From BRHc4a sp049323755 (GTDB lineage Bacteria > Bacillota > Desulfotomaculia > Desulfotomaculales > Desulfocucumaceae), in the NCBI GenBank assembly GCA_049323755.1, contig JBMOPE010000018.1, positions 1-64,000 on the forward strand: 64,000 nt of DNA, read 5' to 3'. The translations under genes and the position numbers were made by a program. Shown in pieces: positions 1 through 8,586 of this stretch. The notes under the pieces are model-generated. The model was not told the DNA's origin. It did not search any database and was given only the letters and a program-made list of their open reading frames with translations. Each line of letters begins with the position of its first letter. Position 1 is the stretch's first letter.

Positions 1-66
1 GGCCGGGAGTGTAAGTTCAGTGATGGATTGAGCTGACCGGTACTAATAGGTCGAGGGCTTAACCTT
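1..66 (+). rRNA. 23S rRNA, 3' end (partial)
   Basis: The first bases match the universally conserved 3' end of bacterial 23S rRNA, including the stretch GACCGGTACTAATAGGTCGA followed by GGGCTTAACC. The rest of the gene lies before the window. The exact 3' end is estimated from the conserved terminal stem. The 5S gene follows after about 65 bases with no tRNA between them. Confidence 0.93.
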
Positions 67-129
67 AAAAAGCGCTAATATTTCTAATCGCTGTGAAGTT
101 TTGAAGGTGCGAATAAAAACGCATAGATT

Positions 130-245
<116 letters not shown>

Positions 246-257
246 TTAATTTTGAGA

Positions 258-293
258 GGCCCTGCATGAAAACATGCAGGGCCTTGCTTATTT
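258..293 (+). terminator. rRNA operon intrinsic terminator
   Basis: An 11-bp perfect stem (258-268 with 273-283, arm GGCCCTGCATG) with an AAAA loop is followed by a T-rich run. It stands 13 bases after the 5S gene. Confidence 0.85.
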
Positions 294-304
294 CCAACCT
301 CCAA

Positions 305-352
305 ATTGGTACTTGGGCGTTAGCCCTGGGAGAGTAGGACGTTGCCGGAGTT
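305..352 (+). pseudogene. 5S rRNA 3'-half remnant
   Basis: This stretch repeats the last 45 or so bases of the intact 5S gene at 130-245 with a few changes: GGTACTTGGGCGTTAGCCCT here against GGTACTTGGGCAACAGCCCT there, and GACGTTGCCGGAGTTAA against GATCGTCGCCGGAGTTAA. The 5' half is absent, so helix I cannot form and it is not a working 5S. It looks like the scar of a duplicated or recombined 5S-terminator unit, since a second terminator follows. Confidence 0.75.
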
Positions 353-363
353 AAATTTTAAAG

Positions 364-396
364 CCTCTGTGGGAAAACAACCCGCAGAGGTTTTAC
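364..396 (+). terminator. second terminator after the 5S remnant
   Basis: A 10-bp stem (364-373 with 381-390, CCTCTGTGGG against CCCGCAGAGG, one G-U pair) with a 7-base loop is followed by TTTTACTATA. It repeats the 5S-then-terminator order of the first copy. Confidence 0.75.
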
Positions 397-445
397 TATA
401 TTATTACTGACGACCGACGACTGACGTCTGACGTCTGTAGACAGA
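397..445. repeat. Family C-like half repeat
   Basis: The stretch with GACGTCTGACGTCTG and TAGACAGAAT resembles the arms of family C (12931-13047, 15874-15974), whose end is TATTCTGTCTCCTGTCTACT. Only one arm is present. It sits between the rRNA terminator and upp. Assignment to the family is by eye. Confidence 0.4.
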
Positions 446-560
446 ATATTGTATAAATAGCTTTTTGTCGAAAAAATTTTTTTTTCCGCAAGGATATCGG
501 CTGAGCTTGACGAAAATCAAAACGGATGTAAAATATTGCAGAACGGGGGGAATAAAACGC

Positions 561-1193
561 TTGGTAAAAACTGTTGATCATCCTGTGGCCGGAAACCTTT
601 TACGCTCCCTTCGCAACAGGGATACGCAGATCGAGGAGTTTCGCAGAGCCATGGGAAAGCTGGGGCTTCTTCTGGCGGTTGAAGCCGCAAGGGATCTGGA
701 GGTGGCTGCTGACACGGTGGTAACCCCGCTGGGTGTGGAGGCCGATTGTACTTATGTAAATGACGGAAGGGTTCTGCTGGTGCCTATCTTAAGGGCCGGA
801 ATGGGGTTTGTGGAAGGCTTTCTGGATCTGCTGCCCTCGGCAAAGGTGGCCCATGTGGGAATGTACAGGGATCATGATACACTGGAAGCCCGCACGTACC
901 TTGATTCAGTCCCTATTTTTGAAAATAATTTTGACAGGGTATTCATACTTGACCCAATGCTTGCCACTGGAAACAGCAGTGTAAAAGCGGTGGAGTTTGT
1001 TACCGCAAAGGGTTATCCCCAGGATAAAATAACTCTGGTTTGTGCCTTTTCTGTAAGGCAGGGCCTTGACCAGGTCAATAAAAAATTCCCGGATATAAAG
1101 ATAATAACAGCTGTTATTGACCCGGAGCTTAATGACAAGTCCTATATAGTGCCGGGGCTGGGTGACGCCGGAGACCGACTTTACCTTTTATAG
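561..1193 (+). CDS. upp: Uracil phosphoribosyltransferase
   Basis: Converts uracil and PRPP to UMP in pyrimidine salvage, in the cytosol. The PRPP-binding loop DPMLATGNS is at residues 131-139, and the uracil-side motif YIVPGLGDAGDR at 195-206 near the C terminus is typical of the family. The reading frame stays open back to 465, but the 32 extra residues (rich in Lys and Phe) have no place in this family. A TTG at 561, 10 bases after GGGGGG, gives 210 residues, the usual length. The uracil permease uraA follows 39 bases later on the same strand, so the two probably form a salvage operon. The function is secure; the start is an inference from spacing and length. Confidence 0.95.
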   Translation: MVKTVDHPVAGNLLRSLRNRDTQIEEFRRAMGKLGLLLAVEAARDLEVAADTVVTPLGVEADCTYVNDGRVLLVPILRAGMGFVEGFLDLLPSAKVAHVGMYRDHDTLEARTYLDSVPIFENNFDRVFILDPMLATGNSSVKAVEFVTAKGYPQDKITLVCAFSVRQGLDQVNKKFPDIKIITAVIDPELNDKSYIVPGLGDAGDRLYLL

Positions 1194-1232
1194 CGGTTAT
1201 CCGGCCTTATTATGTAATTGGAGGGATAGGTT

Positions 1233-2516
1233 ATGTCCAGAAGACAAATAGGAGTACAGGAAAAACTGCCTTTGATACAGTCTCTGCCCTTAAGCCTGCA
1301 GCACCTGTTTGCAATGTTCGGGGCCACTGTGCTGGTGCCAATTTTATTTAAAGTAGACCCTGCCACCATACTGCTCTTTAACGGTATAGGAACATTACTT
1401 TACCTTTTCATATGCAAAGGACAGATACCTGCTTACCTGGGGTCAAGCTTCGCCTTCCTTTCCCCGGTGTTTGTAGTTCTCGGCAAGGATTATGGATATG
1501 AGGCGGCACTGGGTGGCTTTATTGCCGTAGGTCTTGTGTTCATAGCTGTTGCTTTAATAATTGGTGTGGCGGGGACAGGCTGGATCAATGTGGTATTTCC
1601 TCCGGCAGCCATGGGGGCCATTGTTGCAGTCATAGGACTAGAACTGGTGCCGGTTGCAGCGCAGATGGCGGGCATCATTCAGCCTGACCCAGCCATGAAA
1701 GAATGGGTTCCTGATCCCAAGGTCATAACAGTATCAATGTTTACACTTGTGGTAACTATATTGGGATCTATGCTGTTCAGGGGCTTTATGGCAATTATAC
1801 CTATTTTGTTCGGTGTGGTGGCCGGTTATGTGCTGGCCTTTTTTATGGGGATGGTTGACACCGCGTCCATTGCTGCGGCGGATACTATTAAAGCTCCCAC
1901 TTTATACTTCCCGGAATTTAACCCTGCGGCCATAGCAATTATTCTTCCCGCATCTCTGGTGGTGGTTGCCGAGCACATCGGCCATCTTTTTGTAACTAGC
2001 AATATAGTAGGCAAGGACCTGGCCAAGGAGCCCGGACTGCACAGGTCACTGCTGGGCAATGGAATATCCACCTTCTTTTCCGGATTTTTCGGGTCCACTC
2101 CAAATACCACCTACGGTGAAAACATTGGCGTGCTGGCAATAACCAAGGTATACAGTGTCTGGGTTATCGGCGGGGCAGCGGTTATAGCTATACTGTTAGC
2201 GTTCCTTGGAAAGCTTGCGGCAGCTATTCAGAGTATTCCGGTTCCCGTAATGGGAGGTGTGTCCCTGCTGCTCTTTGGTGTAATAGCAGCATCAGGAATA
2301 CGGATGCTTATTGAGGCAAAGGTTGACTACAGCAAGGCCCGTAACCTAATACTTACCTCGGTGGTCCTTATAATAGGAATTAGCGGCGCATACCTGGAAA
2401 TAGGCGCAGTAAGCCTGAAGGGAATGGGGCTGGCCACTATTATAGCCATAGTTTTAAGCCTGACATTTAAGCTTTTTGATGTTTTAGGCCTCACTCCGGA
2501 AGAGCAAAGGGATTAA
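1233..2516 (+). CDS. uraA: Uracil permease, NCS2 family
   Basis: Proton-coupled uracil uptake across the cytoplasmic membrane. The 427-residue protein is almost wholly hydrophobic, as expected for the 14-segment UraA fold. The early sequence SLQHLFAMFGATVLVP is the family's first-helix signature. The NCS2 motif ENIGVLAITK falls at about residues 296-305, with the proton/substrate glutamate region AEHIGH before it. The ATG follows GGAGGG with good spacing. It lies directly after upp, so uptake and phosphoribosylation of uracil are linked. A terminator follows at 2535. Substrate could include other pyrimidines or xanthine in principle, but linkage to upp favours uracil. Confidence 0.93.
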   Translation: MSRRQIGVQEKLPLIQSLPLSLQHLFAMFGATVLVPILFKVDPATILLFNGIGTLLYLFICKGQIPAYLGSSFAFLSPVFVVLGKDYGYEAALGGFIAVGLVFIAVALIIGVAGTGWINVVFPPAAMGAIVAVIGLELVPVAAQMAGIIQPDPAMKEWVPDPKVITVSMFTLVVTILGSMLFRGFMAIIPILFGVVAGYVLAFFMGMVDTASIAAADTIKAPTLYFPEFNPAAIAIILPASLVVVAEHIGHLFVTSNIVGKDLAKEPGLHRSLLGNGISTFFSGFFGSTPNTTYGENIGVLAITKVYSVWVIGGAAVIAILLAFLGKLAAAIQSIPVPVMGGVSLLLFGVIAASGIRMLIEAKVDYSKARNLILTSVVLIIGISGAYLEIGAVSLKGMGLATIIAIVLSLTFKLFDVLGLTPEEQRD

Positions 2517-2534
2517 TATACCAGAACTGATTAA

Positions 2535-2576
2535 AAAGAAGGTCCTCATTAACTGAAGGCCTTCTTTTACTTTTTT
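2535..2576 (+). terminator. Terminator after upp-uraA
   Basis: AAAGAAGG (2535-2542) pairs with CCTTCTTT (2560-2567), extended by a G-U and a C-G pair. The loop is rich in A and T, and TTTTTT follows at 2571. Confidence 0.7.
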
Positions 2577-2582
2577 ATAACC

Positions 2583-2805
2583 ATGAAAATACTGAATATC
2601 TTTTTTATTAACCACAGATCACAGAGAATTTTCTCTCAGGTATTACTATAAGGTCTGAAGCCTAAGTAGATGATAGAGAAATGTACCCTCTTAAAGCATA
2701 CAAGCAAGGCTTAATAATCTCTGTGTGCTCTGTGTTCTCTGTGGTTATAAAAGGACCCGAATTTTCATCCTCATTGATAGCCGTTTTATACCGCCAGGTT
2801 GTCTG
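2583..2805 (+). repeat. Family A repeat, copy 1 (subtype A1)
   Basis: Fills the 322-base gap between uraA and the next gene. The left arm (2611-2630, ACCACAGATCACAGAGAA) is inverted relative to the right arm (2719-2746, ending TGTTCTCTGTGGTT). Each arm is a run of 9-nt units of the form CACAGAGNN. The core and a tail (AAAAGGACCC then TTTTCATCCTCATTG, ending in GGTTGTCTG) match the copy at 49012-49245, and the lead-in GAAAATACTGAAT is shared too. No coding sequence is apparent. Confidence 0.8.
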
Positions 2806-2838
2806 AACTACGTACTCCATTCTTCCATCAAAAAGATA

Positions 2839-3867
2839 TCAGGATAAGTTACACTGATATACCCGGTAGAGTTTAATTACTTCCCCACCGAATATAGGAT
2901 TTAAAACACTTTTTTTAACTGCCACGTTGCTTTCTGCCACCTGTGATGCTTCTCCCCTTGTGAGACCCAGCTTTTTACAGCGCTTATAAGATTCTCTGAG
3001 AATAGGTATGGGGAGTCCACGCTTCCGGAATTCTGGCATTATCCCACCGATGGCGTGCCTTAAGAACCAAGTTCCGTCTTTTTCCCTGCCTGGGATGGAT
3101 AATAGCATGGCGGCAAATCTTCCATCGACCTCGCACATAAGAAAAAGATCAGGAGGGACGCTGGCTGAAAGCGCTGATATAAAGCCCATTGCCTCACTGA
3201 AGGTAATGGGTATGTGCCCCCATATCCCGGACATTACCGTGTTGTGAAACTTTTGAATTATTCTTGCCTCCTGAAACGGGGCATTGTAGTTAACAGACCT
3301 GATTGTAAGACCAGGGTAAGTCGGGGCCTCATCCATTTCGGCCGGCAACTTATCCGGAAGCTCCCACTTGTAGCACTCAAGGTCGTGCACTTTGTTAAGC
3401 CCCCCGCCTTCTAACAGGTCCTGATAATAAGGGGGGTTATAAGGAATATTATTTTGTGGAGCATATTCAAAGCCCTTAATTAGCAGTCCCACCGTCTGGT
3501 TGGTATTAAGAGACGCAGGTCCTGTCATTACCGTCTTTCCCTGATTTTTCAGCCAGCCCGCCGCTTCGTTAATTAAAGCTTCCGCGGCCTCCGGGCTTTC
3601 GCTGCACTCAAAGCAGCCCCAAAAACCTTCTTCTTCCCGTGGGTTCAAACGGTCCACGGTAGCGCTTATCCTGCCAATTGGGCGTCCATCCTCGATTGCT
3701 ACAAAGTTTGCAAAGCTAACATGCTCAAGAGTTGGATTTTGTGGTGAGAATTTTTCAGCACACCTTGAAGGGGGAGGTATTTCCCTCCCCCCGTAAACAA
3801 GGGTGGGTACTGACAAAAAAGCATTCATCAATGCCGGGTTATTGACCCTTAGCACTCTTATTTCCAC
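2839..3867 (-). CDS. GNAT-like acyltransferase-fold protein, function unknown
   Basis: A 342-residue cytosolic protein. The C-terminal half (about 190-335) looks like a GNAT domain: a strand FAAMLLSIPG, then RHAIGGIMPEFRKRGLPIPILRESYKRC, which resembles the acetyl-CoA-binding R/Q-x-x-G-x-G/A region, and then an E-x-S/N segment (EASQVAESNVAVK). The N-terminal half also carries VAIEDGRPIGRISATVDR, the usual GNAT beta4 style. The protein is therefore probably a double-GNAT or extended type. The GTG start lies 6 bases after AAGGAGGG. It stands alone between repeats and an oppositely directed ABC operon. The substrate cannot be guessed. Confidence 0.7.
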   Translation of the reverse strand: MEIRVLRVNNPALMNAFLSVPTLVYGGREIPPPSRCAEKFSPQNPTLEHVSFANFVAIEDGRPIGRISATVDRLNPREEEGFWGCFECSESPEAAEALINEAAGWLKNQGKTVMTGPASLNTNQTVGLLIKGFEYAPQNNIPYNPPYYQDLLEGGGLNKVHDLECYKWELPDKLPAEMDEAPTYPGLTIRSVNYNAPFQEARIIQKFHNTVMSGIWGHIPITFSEAMGFISALSASVPPDLFLMCEVDGRFAAMLLSIPGREKDGTWFLRHAIGGIMPEFRKRGLPIPILRESYKRCKKLGLTRGEASQVAESNVAVKKSVLNPIFGGEVIKLYRVYQCNLS

Positions 3868-4047
3868 TGCTGGCCCTCCTTAAAAACCGTTTCATTATCA
3901 ATACAACAGATTATTCCCCGGGCCTGTTAAAGTTGTATGAATCTGAGGCCTGTCAAAGTTTATCGAGCTATTTGTCATTGCAAAGCAGCTATATTTTAAA
4001 AAAAAAGTTATAATAAAAGAGTTATAAATTTTTTGTGAGGAAAATGT

Positions 4048-5028
4048 ATGGAGAATCCGTCTACAGAGAACATTGTGCTTGCCAAAGGTCTTGAAAAGAG
4101 ATTTGGTGATTTTGAGGCAGTGAAGGGAATAGACTTTTATGTTTCCAGGGGGGAGTGCTTCGGACTTCTGGGCCCGAACGGGGCGGGAAAGTCATCGGTG
4201 GTAAGGATGATTCATGGTTTTTCACCGGTGACCTCCGGAAGGCTTGAGGTGTTCGGAAAGAGTATTACTGTGGGGGCAAGGAATATAAAGGCCAGGATAG
4301 GTGTGGTCCCACAGGAGGACAACCTGGACCCCGAGCTCACCGTACTGCAAAACCTTGTTGTTTATGCGGGATATTTTAAAATGAACAGGGATTTGGCAAA
4401 GAAAAGGGCCGAAGAGATACTGGAGTTTATGGACTTGAAGGAAAAGTCCGCGGAGGTGGTTGATCACCTTTCAGGAGGCCAGAAAAGACGCCTTACCATA
4501 GGAAGAGCCCTTATAAACCAGCCGGATCTTCTGATACTGGATGAGCCCACAACCGGACTTGACCCACAGGCCCGGCGCATTGTCTGGCAGAGGCTTAGAA
4601 GACTGAAGGAATCCGGGACCACCATGATTTTAACCACCCATTACCTTGAGGAGGCCAGCCAGCTTTGTGACAGGCTTATTGTGCTTCACAGGGGGAACAT
4701 ACTTGAGGAAGGGATTCCGCGGCAACTGGTAAAAAAGCATGTTGGTAAAGAGGCCCTGGAGCTGGGGGTTGATCCTGATCATGCTGAACACCTGGTTAAA
4801 GGGCTGGATGATTTTATAATAGCCCGGCACGTCATGGGTGAAGACATTATATTGTTTACGAATCGAGGTAAAGATCTATCAGACAGGGTTTCCGAAAGGG
4901 CCTCCGGCCAGGGGATTGAAATAATCCACCAGATGTTGAGGCCTGCTAACCTGGAGGATGTTTTTCTTAAGCTGACGGGGGAAACGCTGTCCGGGGAACA
5001 GGGTGATGAGCGGGGAGGTGCCTATTAA
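4048..5028 (+). CDS. ABC transporter ATP-binding protein (NodI/CcmA type)
   Basis: ATPase subunit of an ABC-2 type exporter, acting at the inner face of the membrane. Walker A GPNGAGKSS lies at about residues 42-50, the Q-loop in VVPQEDNLDPELTV at about 90, the signature LSGGQ at about 141-145, and Walker B LLILDEPTTGLDP at about 161-173, followed by the H-loop in TTHYLEEA. The C-terminal 100 residues are a divergent extension ending in LRPANLEDVFLKLTG, as in drug and NodI-type ATPases. ATG is 6 bases after GTGAGGA. The stop overlaps the start of the permease gene by one base, so the two are translationally coupled. The cargo is unknown. Confidence 0.9.
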   Translation: MENPSTENIVLAKGLEKRFGDFEAVKGIDFYVSRGECFGLLGPNGAGKSSVVRMIHGFSPVTSGRLEVFGKSITVGARNIKARIGVVPQEDNLDPELTVLQNLVVYAGYFKMNRDLAKKRAEEILEFMDLKEKSAEVVDHLSGGQKRRLTIGRALINQPDLLILDEPTTGLDPQARRIVWQRLRRLKESGTTMILTTHYLEEASQLCDRLIVLHRGNILEEGIPRQLVKKHVGKEALELGVDPDHAEHLVKGLDDFIIARHVMGEDIILFTNRGKDLSDRVSERASGQGIEIIHQMLRPANLEDVFLKLTGETLSGEQGDERGGAY

Positions 5029-5834
5029 TGCCGGCAAAGCGTGAGCTGCTCAAAGGGATAACTACCTTGCCCGACCTTTCCTGGAGGCTTGTATTCAGGG
5101 TATTTCACAGGAATCTCCTGGTTTTCAGAAAGACCTGGCTTGCCAATATTATGTTTAATTTTGTTGAGCCGGTTCTTTATCTGTGGGCAATTGGCATTGG
5201 ACTGGGGGCATATGTTTCCTCAATAGCAGGACTTTCTTATATAGAGTTTCTTGCTCCAGCGCTAATCGCTTCTTCTGCCATGTTTTCCACCGCATATGAG
5301 ATGACCTATGGAAGCTTTACACGTATGAGCCACCAGAAGACTTTTCACGCCATGGTGGCCACCCCTGTCAGTATGGACGATGTGGTTATGGGTGAGATAC
5401 TGTACGGCACCTTTAAAGGAGTTCTTTACGGAATGGTCTTTTTTAGCGTGGTGGCTTTTTTCGGTGTGGTCAAGTCTCCCTGGGCATTTTTAATCCCGAT
5501 ACCCCTTGCCCTGATGGTTATGGTTTTTTCCATACTTTCCCTTATATGGACCAGTATTGCACCCAATTATGACTCTTTTGGGTATTTCTTCACGCTTATC
5601 ATTACACCCATGTTTCTGTTCTCAGGAGTTTTTTTCCCTGCGGAAAACCTTCCGGCGGGGGCAAGTTTTCTTCCCTGGCTCACCCCTTTGTACCATGCCG
5701 TGGAAATAATTCGTCCTATGGTGCTCGGGACAGTCAGTAAATCCGTGCTGTATCATATCATATGGCTTGTAATATTTATTGTCCTGACCATAAGGATTCC
5801 CCTGGTAATGGTAAAAAACAGGCTGGTACAATAG
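5028..5834 (+). CDS. ABC-2 type transporter permease (NodJ-like)
   Basis: Membrane subunit paired with the preceding ATPase (TAATG overlap). Its 268 residues carry about six hydrophobic segments. The conserved region around TAYEMTYGSFTRM and the segment MFLFSGVFFPAENLPAGASFLPWLTPLYHAVEI are typical of the NodJ/ABC-2 permease family, where the FSGVFFP loop is a hallmark. Family members export lipo-oligosaccharides, drugs or polysaccharides. Nothing in the surroundings tells which applies here. Confidence 0.88.
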   Translation: MPAKRELLKGITTLPDLSWRLVFRVFHRNLLVFRKTWLANIMFNFVEPVLYLWAIGIGLGAYVSSIAGLSYIEFLAPALIASSAMFSTAYEMTYGSFTRMSHQKTFHAMVATPVSMDDVVMGEILYGTFKGVLYGMVFFSVVAFFGVVKSPWAFLIPIPLALMVMVFSILSLIWTSIAPNYDSFGYFFTLIITPMFLFSGVFFPAENLPAGASFLPWLTPLYHAVEIIRPMVLGTVSKSVLYHIIWLVIFIVLTIRIPLVMVKNRLVQ

Positions 5835-5857
5835 TGCTAACAGGATGGTTATTACTG

Positions 5858-6270
5858 TCGGAATTCAGAAGACAGAATTCAGAAGTTTTTGGATGTAAAA
5901 ATATCGGGTCTTGTTAATTGGGTAAAACACCTCAGTTTTCTCATGCAGGAAGCTGTACCCATTCTACCCTGAAAACAACCCAGGTCTTTATTAGCCACAG
6001 AGGGCACAGAGATCACAGAGAATAATTGTAAGGCACTACTCTGTAGCAAAAGTAGGCACTTCGGGAATAATTATCAAACATCTTCACTTAATTTAAAAGA
6101 TCTTTTAACATTCAGGCAGGTCTAAAAACCTCTGTGTCTCTGTGGCTTAAAAAGGACCCAAGTTTTAATTCTCCTTGGTGGCTGCTTTGGCAGCCCGGGA
6201 GTCTGGATTCTGACTTCTGAATTCTGGATTCCTGCCGCTGGAACAGCGGCAACGCCCGTAGGGCGTTTAT
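5858..6270 (+). repeat. Composite repeat 1: D-left, A, D-right, F
   Basis: Fills the 432-base gap between the permease and the hydrolase gene. Left to right: a family D arm (GTCGGAATTCAGAAG, 5858-5885); a family A element (arms about 5993-6022 and 6125-6152, subtype A2) with its AAAAGGACCC tail; an inverted D arm (TTCTGACTTCTGAATTCTGG, 6207-6229); and a family F hairpin-terminator (6233-6270). The same parts in the same order recur at 16983-17357. No gene is seen in it. Confidence 0.8.
6233..6270 (+). terminator. Family F hairpin terminator, copy 1
   Basis: Two adjacent hairpins, GCCGCTGGAACAGCGGC and then ACGCCC-GTA-GGGCGT, run into TTTATTT. It can end transcription from the ABC operon. The T-run contains the reverse-strand stop codon of the hydrolase gene (6267-6269). 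Confidence 0.65.
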
Positions 6271-7049
6271 TTAAGAAATTCCAGCAATATATCCGACACT
6301 ATTTCGGGTTCCTGTGCCGTGAAGCCATGACCGCTTCCTTTCAACACTGTCAGTTTTGCTCCCGGTATTCTTTCAGCAATAATTTTAGAGTTTTCCGGCG
6401 GGATCAGAATATCGGCATCACCCGTGATTACAAGTGTCGGTGTATTGATTTCCCCTAGCCGGCTATGGCTTTCAAAAGCCATGATTGCTCCCACCTGCCG
6501 CATCAAGGCATCGGGGGTTATAGGGGCAATCATATACCTTTTTATGAATTCCTGTATTTTGCCAGGATTCTGTGCTATATAATCCTCCGGAAAAAGTAGG
6601 TTTAATAACCTTTCCGGATTCATTTCCATAGGATTCACCAGTACGCTGAGCACTTCAGGGGAGGGTAAAACCGAATGGCGGGTTCCGCAGTGGGTGCAGC
6701 CCAGAACCAGCTTACCTATTCTTTCGGGATAGGACAGGGCTACTTGCTGGGCAATCATTCCACCCATGGATATTCCGAAAATACTTGCTTTTTCTATCCC
6801 GAGTCCGGTCATAAGGTCAACAGTGTCTTTTGCAAACAGCGGGATGGTGTAATCCTCCTTCGGGGCGTCTGTTCTGCCTGCCCCGCGGTTATCAAACAGT
6901 ATCAATTTGAAGTTTTTGGCCAGTTTGTCCTCTAACTCCGGGGTCCACCAGTCCATATTTGCCCCAAGCCCCATAATCATTACCAGCGGGAAGCCTTCTC
7001 CCTTTATTTCATAGTAAATATTAATACCATTTACGTGTAGCTCGGGCAT
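6267..7049 (-). CDS. Alpha/beta-fold hydrolase
   Basis: A 260-residue alpha/beta hydrolase of the lipase/esterase or enol-lactone hydrolase type. The nucleophile elbow GISMG is at residues 92-96 (Ser94), the acid is in ITGDADILIPP (Asp211 or Asp213) and the histidine is His241 in GSGHGF. The oxyanion region is IMGLGANMDWW near 25-35. The frame is open to 7067, but ATG at 7049 sits 8 bases after GGAGGAG and starts at MPELHVNG, the normal family start. It is probably cytosolic, as no signal peptide is seen. Its neighbours do not reveal a pathway, so the substrate is unknown. Confidence 0.88.
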   Translation of the reverse strand: MPELHVNGINIYYEIKGEGFPLVMIMGLGANMDWWTPELEDKLAKNFKLILFDNRGAGRTDAPKEDYTIPLFAKDTVDLMTGLGIEKASIFGISMGGMIAQQVALSYPERIGKLVLGCTHCGTRHSVLPSPEVLSVLVNPMEMNPERLLNLLFPEDYIAQNPGKIQEFIKRYMIAPITPDALMRQVGAIMAFESHSRLGEINTPTLVITGDADILIPPENSKIIAERIPGAKLTVLKGSGHGFTAQEPEIVSDILLEFLK

Positions 7050-7099
7050 TTTTAACTCTCCTCCCAACCATATATTACCGTGGTATTATTTTATTTTAA

Positions 7100-8344
7100 T
7101 CAGCGGTATATCAGAACGGCCTGTTTGGAATTATCCCATTCAATACTGTAGCCAAGAGCTTGTGCAATAAATTTTGCAGGAAGGTAAACCCTTCCTTTTT
7201 TTATAATTGGGGATACATCCATTGTGACAGGCTGGTCATTAATGTACATTACATTCCCTCCGGGGGCCATTGTAATTGTTGTGTGCTCCTTTACCAGTGT
7301 GACAGTGCCGGAGGATGGGCTCCAGGTGATTTTATCCTCGGGCACGCCAAGTGCAAGCGCAAGGTAGCGAACCGGCACGAAGGCCCGGCCCTTTTCTAAA
7401 AAGGGAGCAGCATCCATTTTTATATTTATAGTGCCTTTAGTGTATAAATTCTTCCCAATGTTGAATACCGTTTTGGGATTGCTTTTATGGGCCTTAACCA
7501 AAATAACTTCGTCGAAGGACACTATTTCTGCGGGCAGTGCCGCGGTGGTCTGCGGGTAGGTGATTGCCATGGTTACAATGTCGCCGGGGCCGGGAGATTT
7601 TAGGTCATAGTACACCTTTAGGGCGCTGCCTGACCGGGTGAAGGAAACAATATTTATGGAGTATCCCCCTGTCGGCTTTTCTCCCCAGAAAAGTGTGATG
7701 GCTTTTTTATCCCCGGAGAGCGTATAGGTGACTCCATCCTGGTTTTTCTGACTGCTTTTTGCTAAGCTTTTGAAGGCAGCTATCAGTTTTATATAGTCAG
7801 TTCGGCTTAGCCGGTTCTCGGGCCGGAAATCTCTTTCCACCTTAAAAAAGCCCAATTTGCAAGCATCCTGTACTGAGTCCGTATATTCAGGGCCGATGTT
7901 TACGGCATCTTCAAAAATAATGTACTGCATCGTTAGTGGAAGTGGGCCGGTTTTGGCATACAGGGCCTTTACAGATATTATGGCGGCCTCCTGCCTTGCT
8001 ACGGGATCATCAGGGCGGAAAGGAAGGCCTTTTTCTACCACACCGTAAAAACCGGCAATTATAAGGTCATGGGCATAGGGGGCTTCGGGGCTGACATCTG
8101 TTGCCACATCGCGAACATCCGGGGCTTTTATAAAGCGGAAGCTATCCAGGTTTAGCCCTGATTCCCTTATAATTGCTGAAAGAAACTCCGATCTTGTTAT
8201 TGTGTTCTCAACCGACGGACCGGCGTAAGCAGCCTGTATTGTACTTTTGGTTGTGCCTGGATATACTTGCATAGCCGAAACGGGCTGCGCAGCCATTAAG
8301 GAAAGGGCCAGAAGTGAAGAAACGAGGTTTCTTTTAAATGACAT
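7100..8344 (-). CDS. Secreted SLH-domain and stalk-domain (copper amine oxidase N-like) protein
   Basis: 414 residues. The N terminus MSFKRNLVSSLLALSLMAAQ is a signal peptide with cleavage near PVSA. Residues about 45-205 hold SLH-type repeats (ITRSEFLSAIIRESG, DPVARQEAAIISVKALYA, NRLSRTDYIKLIAAF), which in other proteins bind pyruvylated cell-wall polymers. A beta-rich linker with a protease-inhibitor-like PRC feel (FWGEKPTGGYSINIVSF) follows. Residues about 310-414 are a stalk domain of the copper amine oxidase N-terminal type (FVPVRYLALALGV, then ITWSPSSGTVTLV, RVYLPAKFIAQALGY). It is probably anchored at the cell surface. No enzymatic residues are seen. Confidence 0.85.
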   Translation of the reverse strand: MSFKRNLVSSLLALSLMAAQPVSAMQVYPGTTKSTIQAAYAGPSVENTITRSEFLSAIIRESGLNLDSFRFIKAPDVRDVATDVSPEAPYAHDLIIAGFYGVVEKGLPFRPDDPVARQEAAIISVKALYAKTGPLPLTMQYIIFEDAVNIGPEYTDSVQDACKLGFFKVERDFRPENRLSRTDYIKLIAAFKSLAKSSQKNQDGVTYTLSGDKKAITLFWGEKPTGGYSINIVSFTRSGSALKVYYDLKSPGPGDIVTMAITYPQTTAALPAEIVSFDEVILVKAHKSNPKTVFNIGKNLYTKGTINIKMDAAPFLEKGRAFVPVRYLALALGVPEDKITWSPSSGTVTLVKEHTTITMAPGGNVMYINDQPVTMDVSPIIKKGRVYLPAKFIAQALGYSIEWDNSKQAVLIYR

Positions 8345-8448
8345 ACTTTTATACCCCCGGTAAATACTGTTTTTCTTAATGACGATGAAAGGACTCCTGT
8401 GGTTCCATGGTCCTGAGTTGGTAGCGCGAATAAAGGTAAACTGAAAAA

Positions 8449-8490
8449 GGCAGTTTCCGGAATTAGTTTCCGGAAACTGCCCTTTTATAA
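8449..8490 (-). terminator. Bidirectional hairpin terminator
   Basis: A perfect 14-bp stem (8449-8462 with 8468-8481, arm GGCAGTTTCCGGAA) with a 5-base loop. On the minus strand it is followed by TTTTTCAG, so it should end the gene at 8587-8913. On the plus strand a CTTTTATA run follows. Confidence 0.8.
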
Positions 8491-8522
8491 TGATAAGCCA
8501 AATGCAGTAATTGAATTTTTAA

Positions 8523-8578
8523 CACCAATTCCTGATTCCCATTTCCCAATTCCGGACCCGTGAATAAGCTTAAGAGAA
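8523..8578. repeat. Family B half repeat
   Basis: ACCAATTCCTGATTCCCATT through CCAATTCCGGACCCGTGAA and CTTAAGAGAAAAA matches the right end of the family B copy at 33451-33560 almost base for base. Only one arm is present. Confidence 0.7.
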
Positions 8579-8586
8579 AAAATCAC

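Noticed and set aside
67..129. A tRNA between 23S and 5S
   Set aside because: The spacer is only about 63 bases, lacks the TTC-loop sequence and cannot fold as a tRNA.
305..352. A second functional 5S gene
   Set aside because: The 5' half is absent and the closing helix cannot form.
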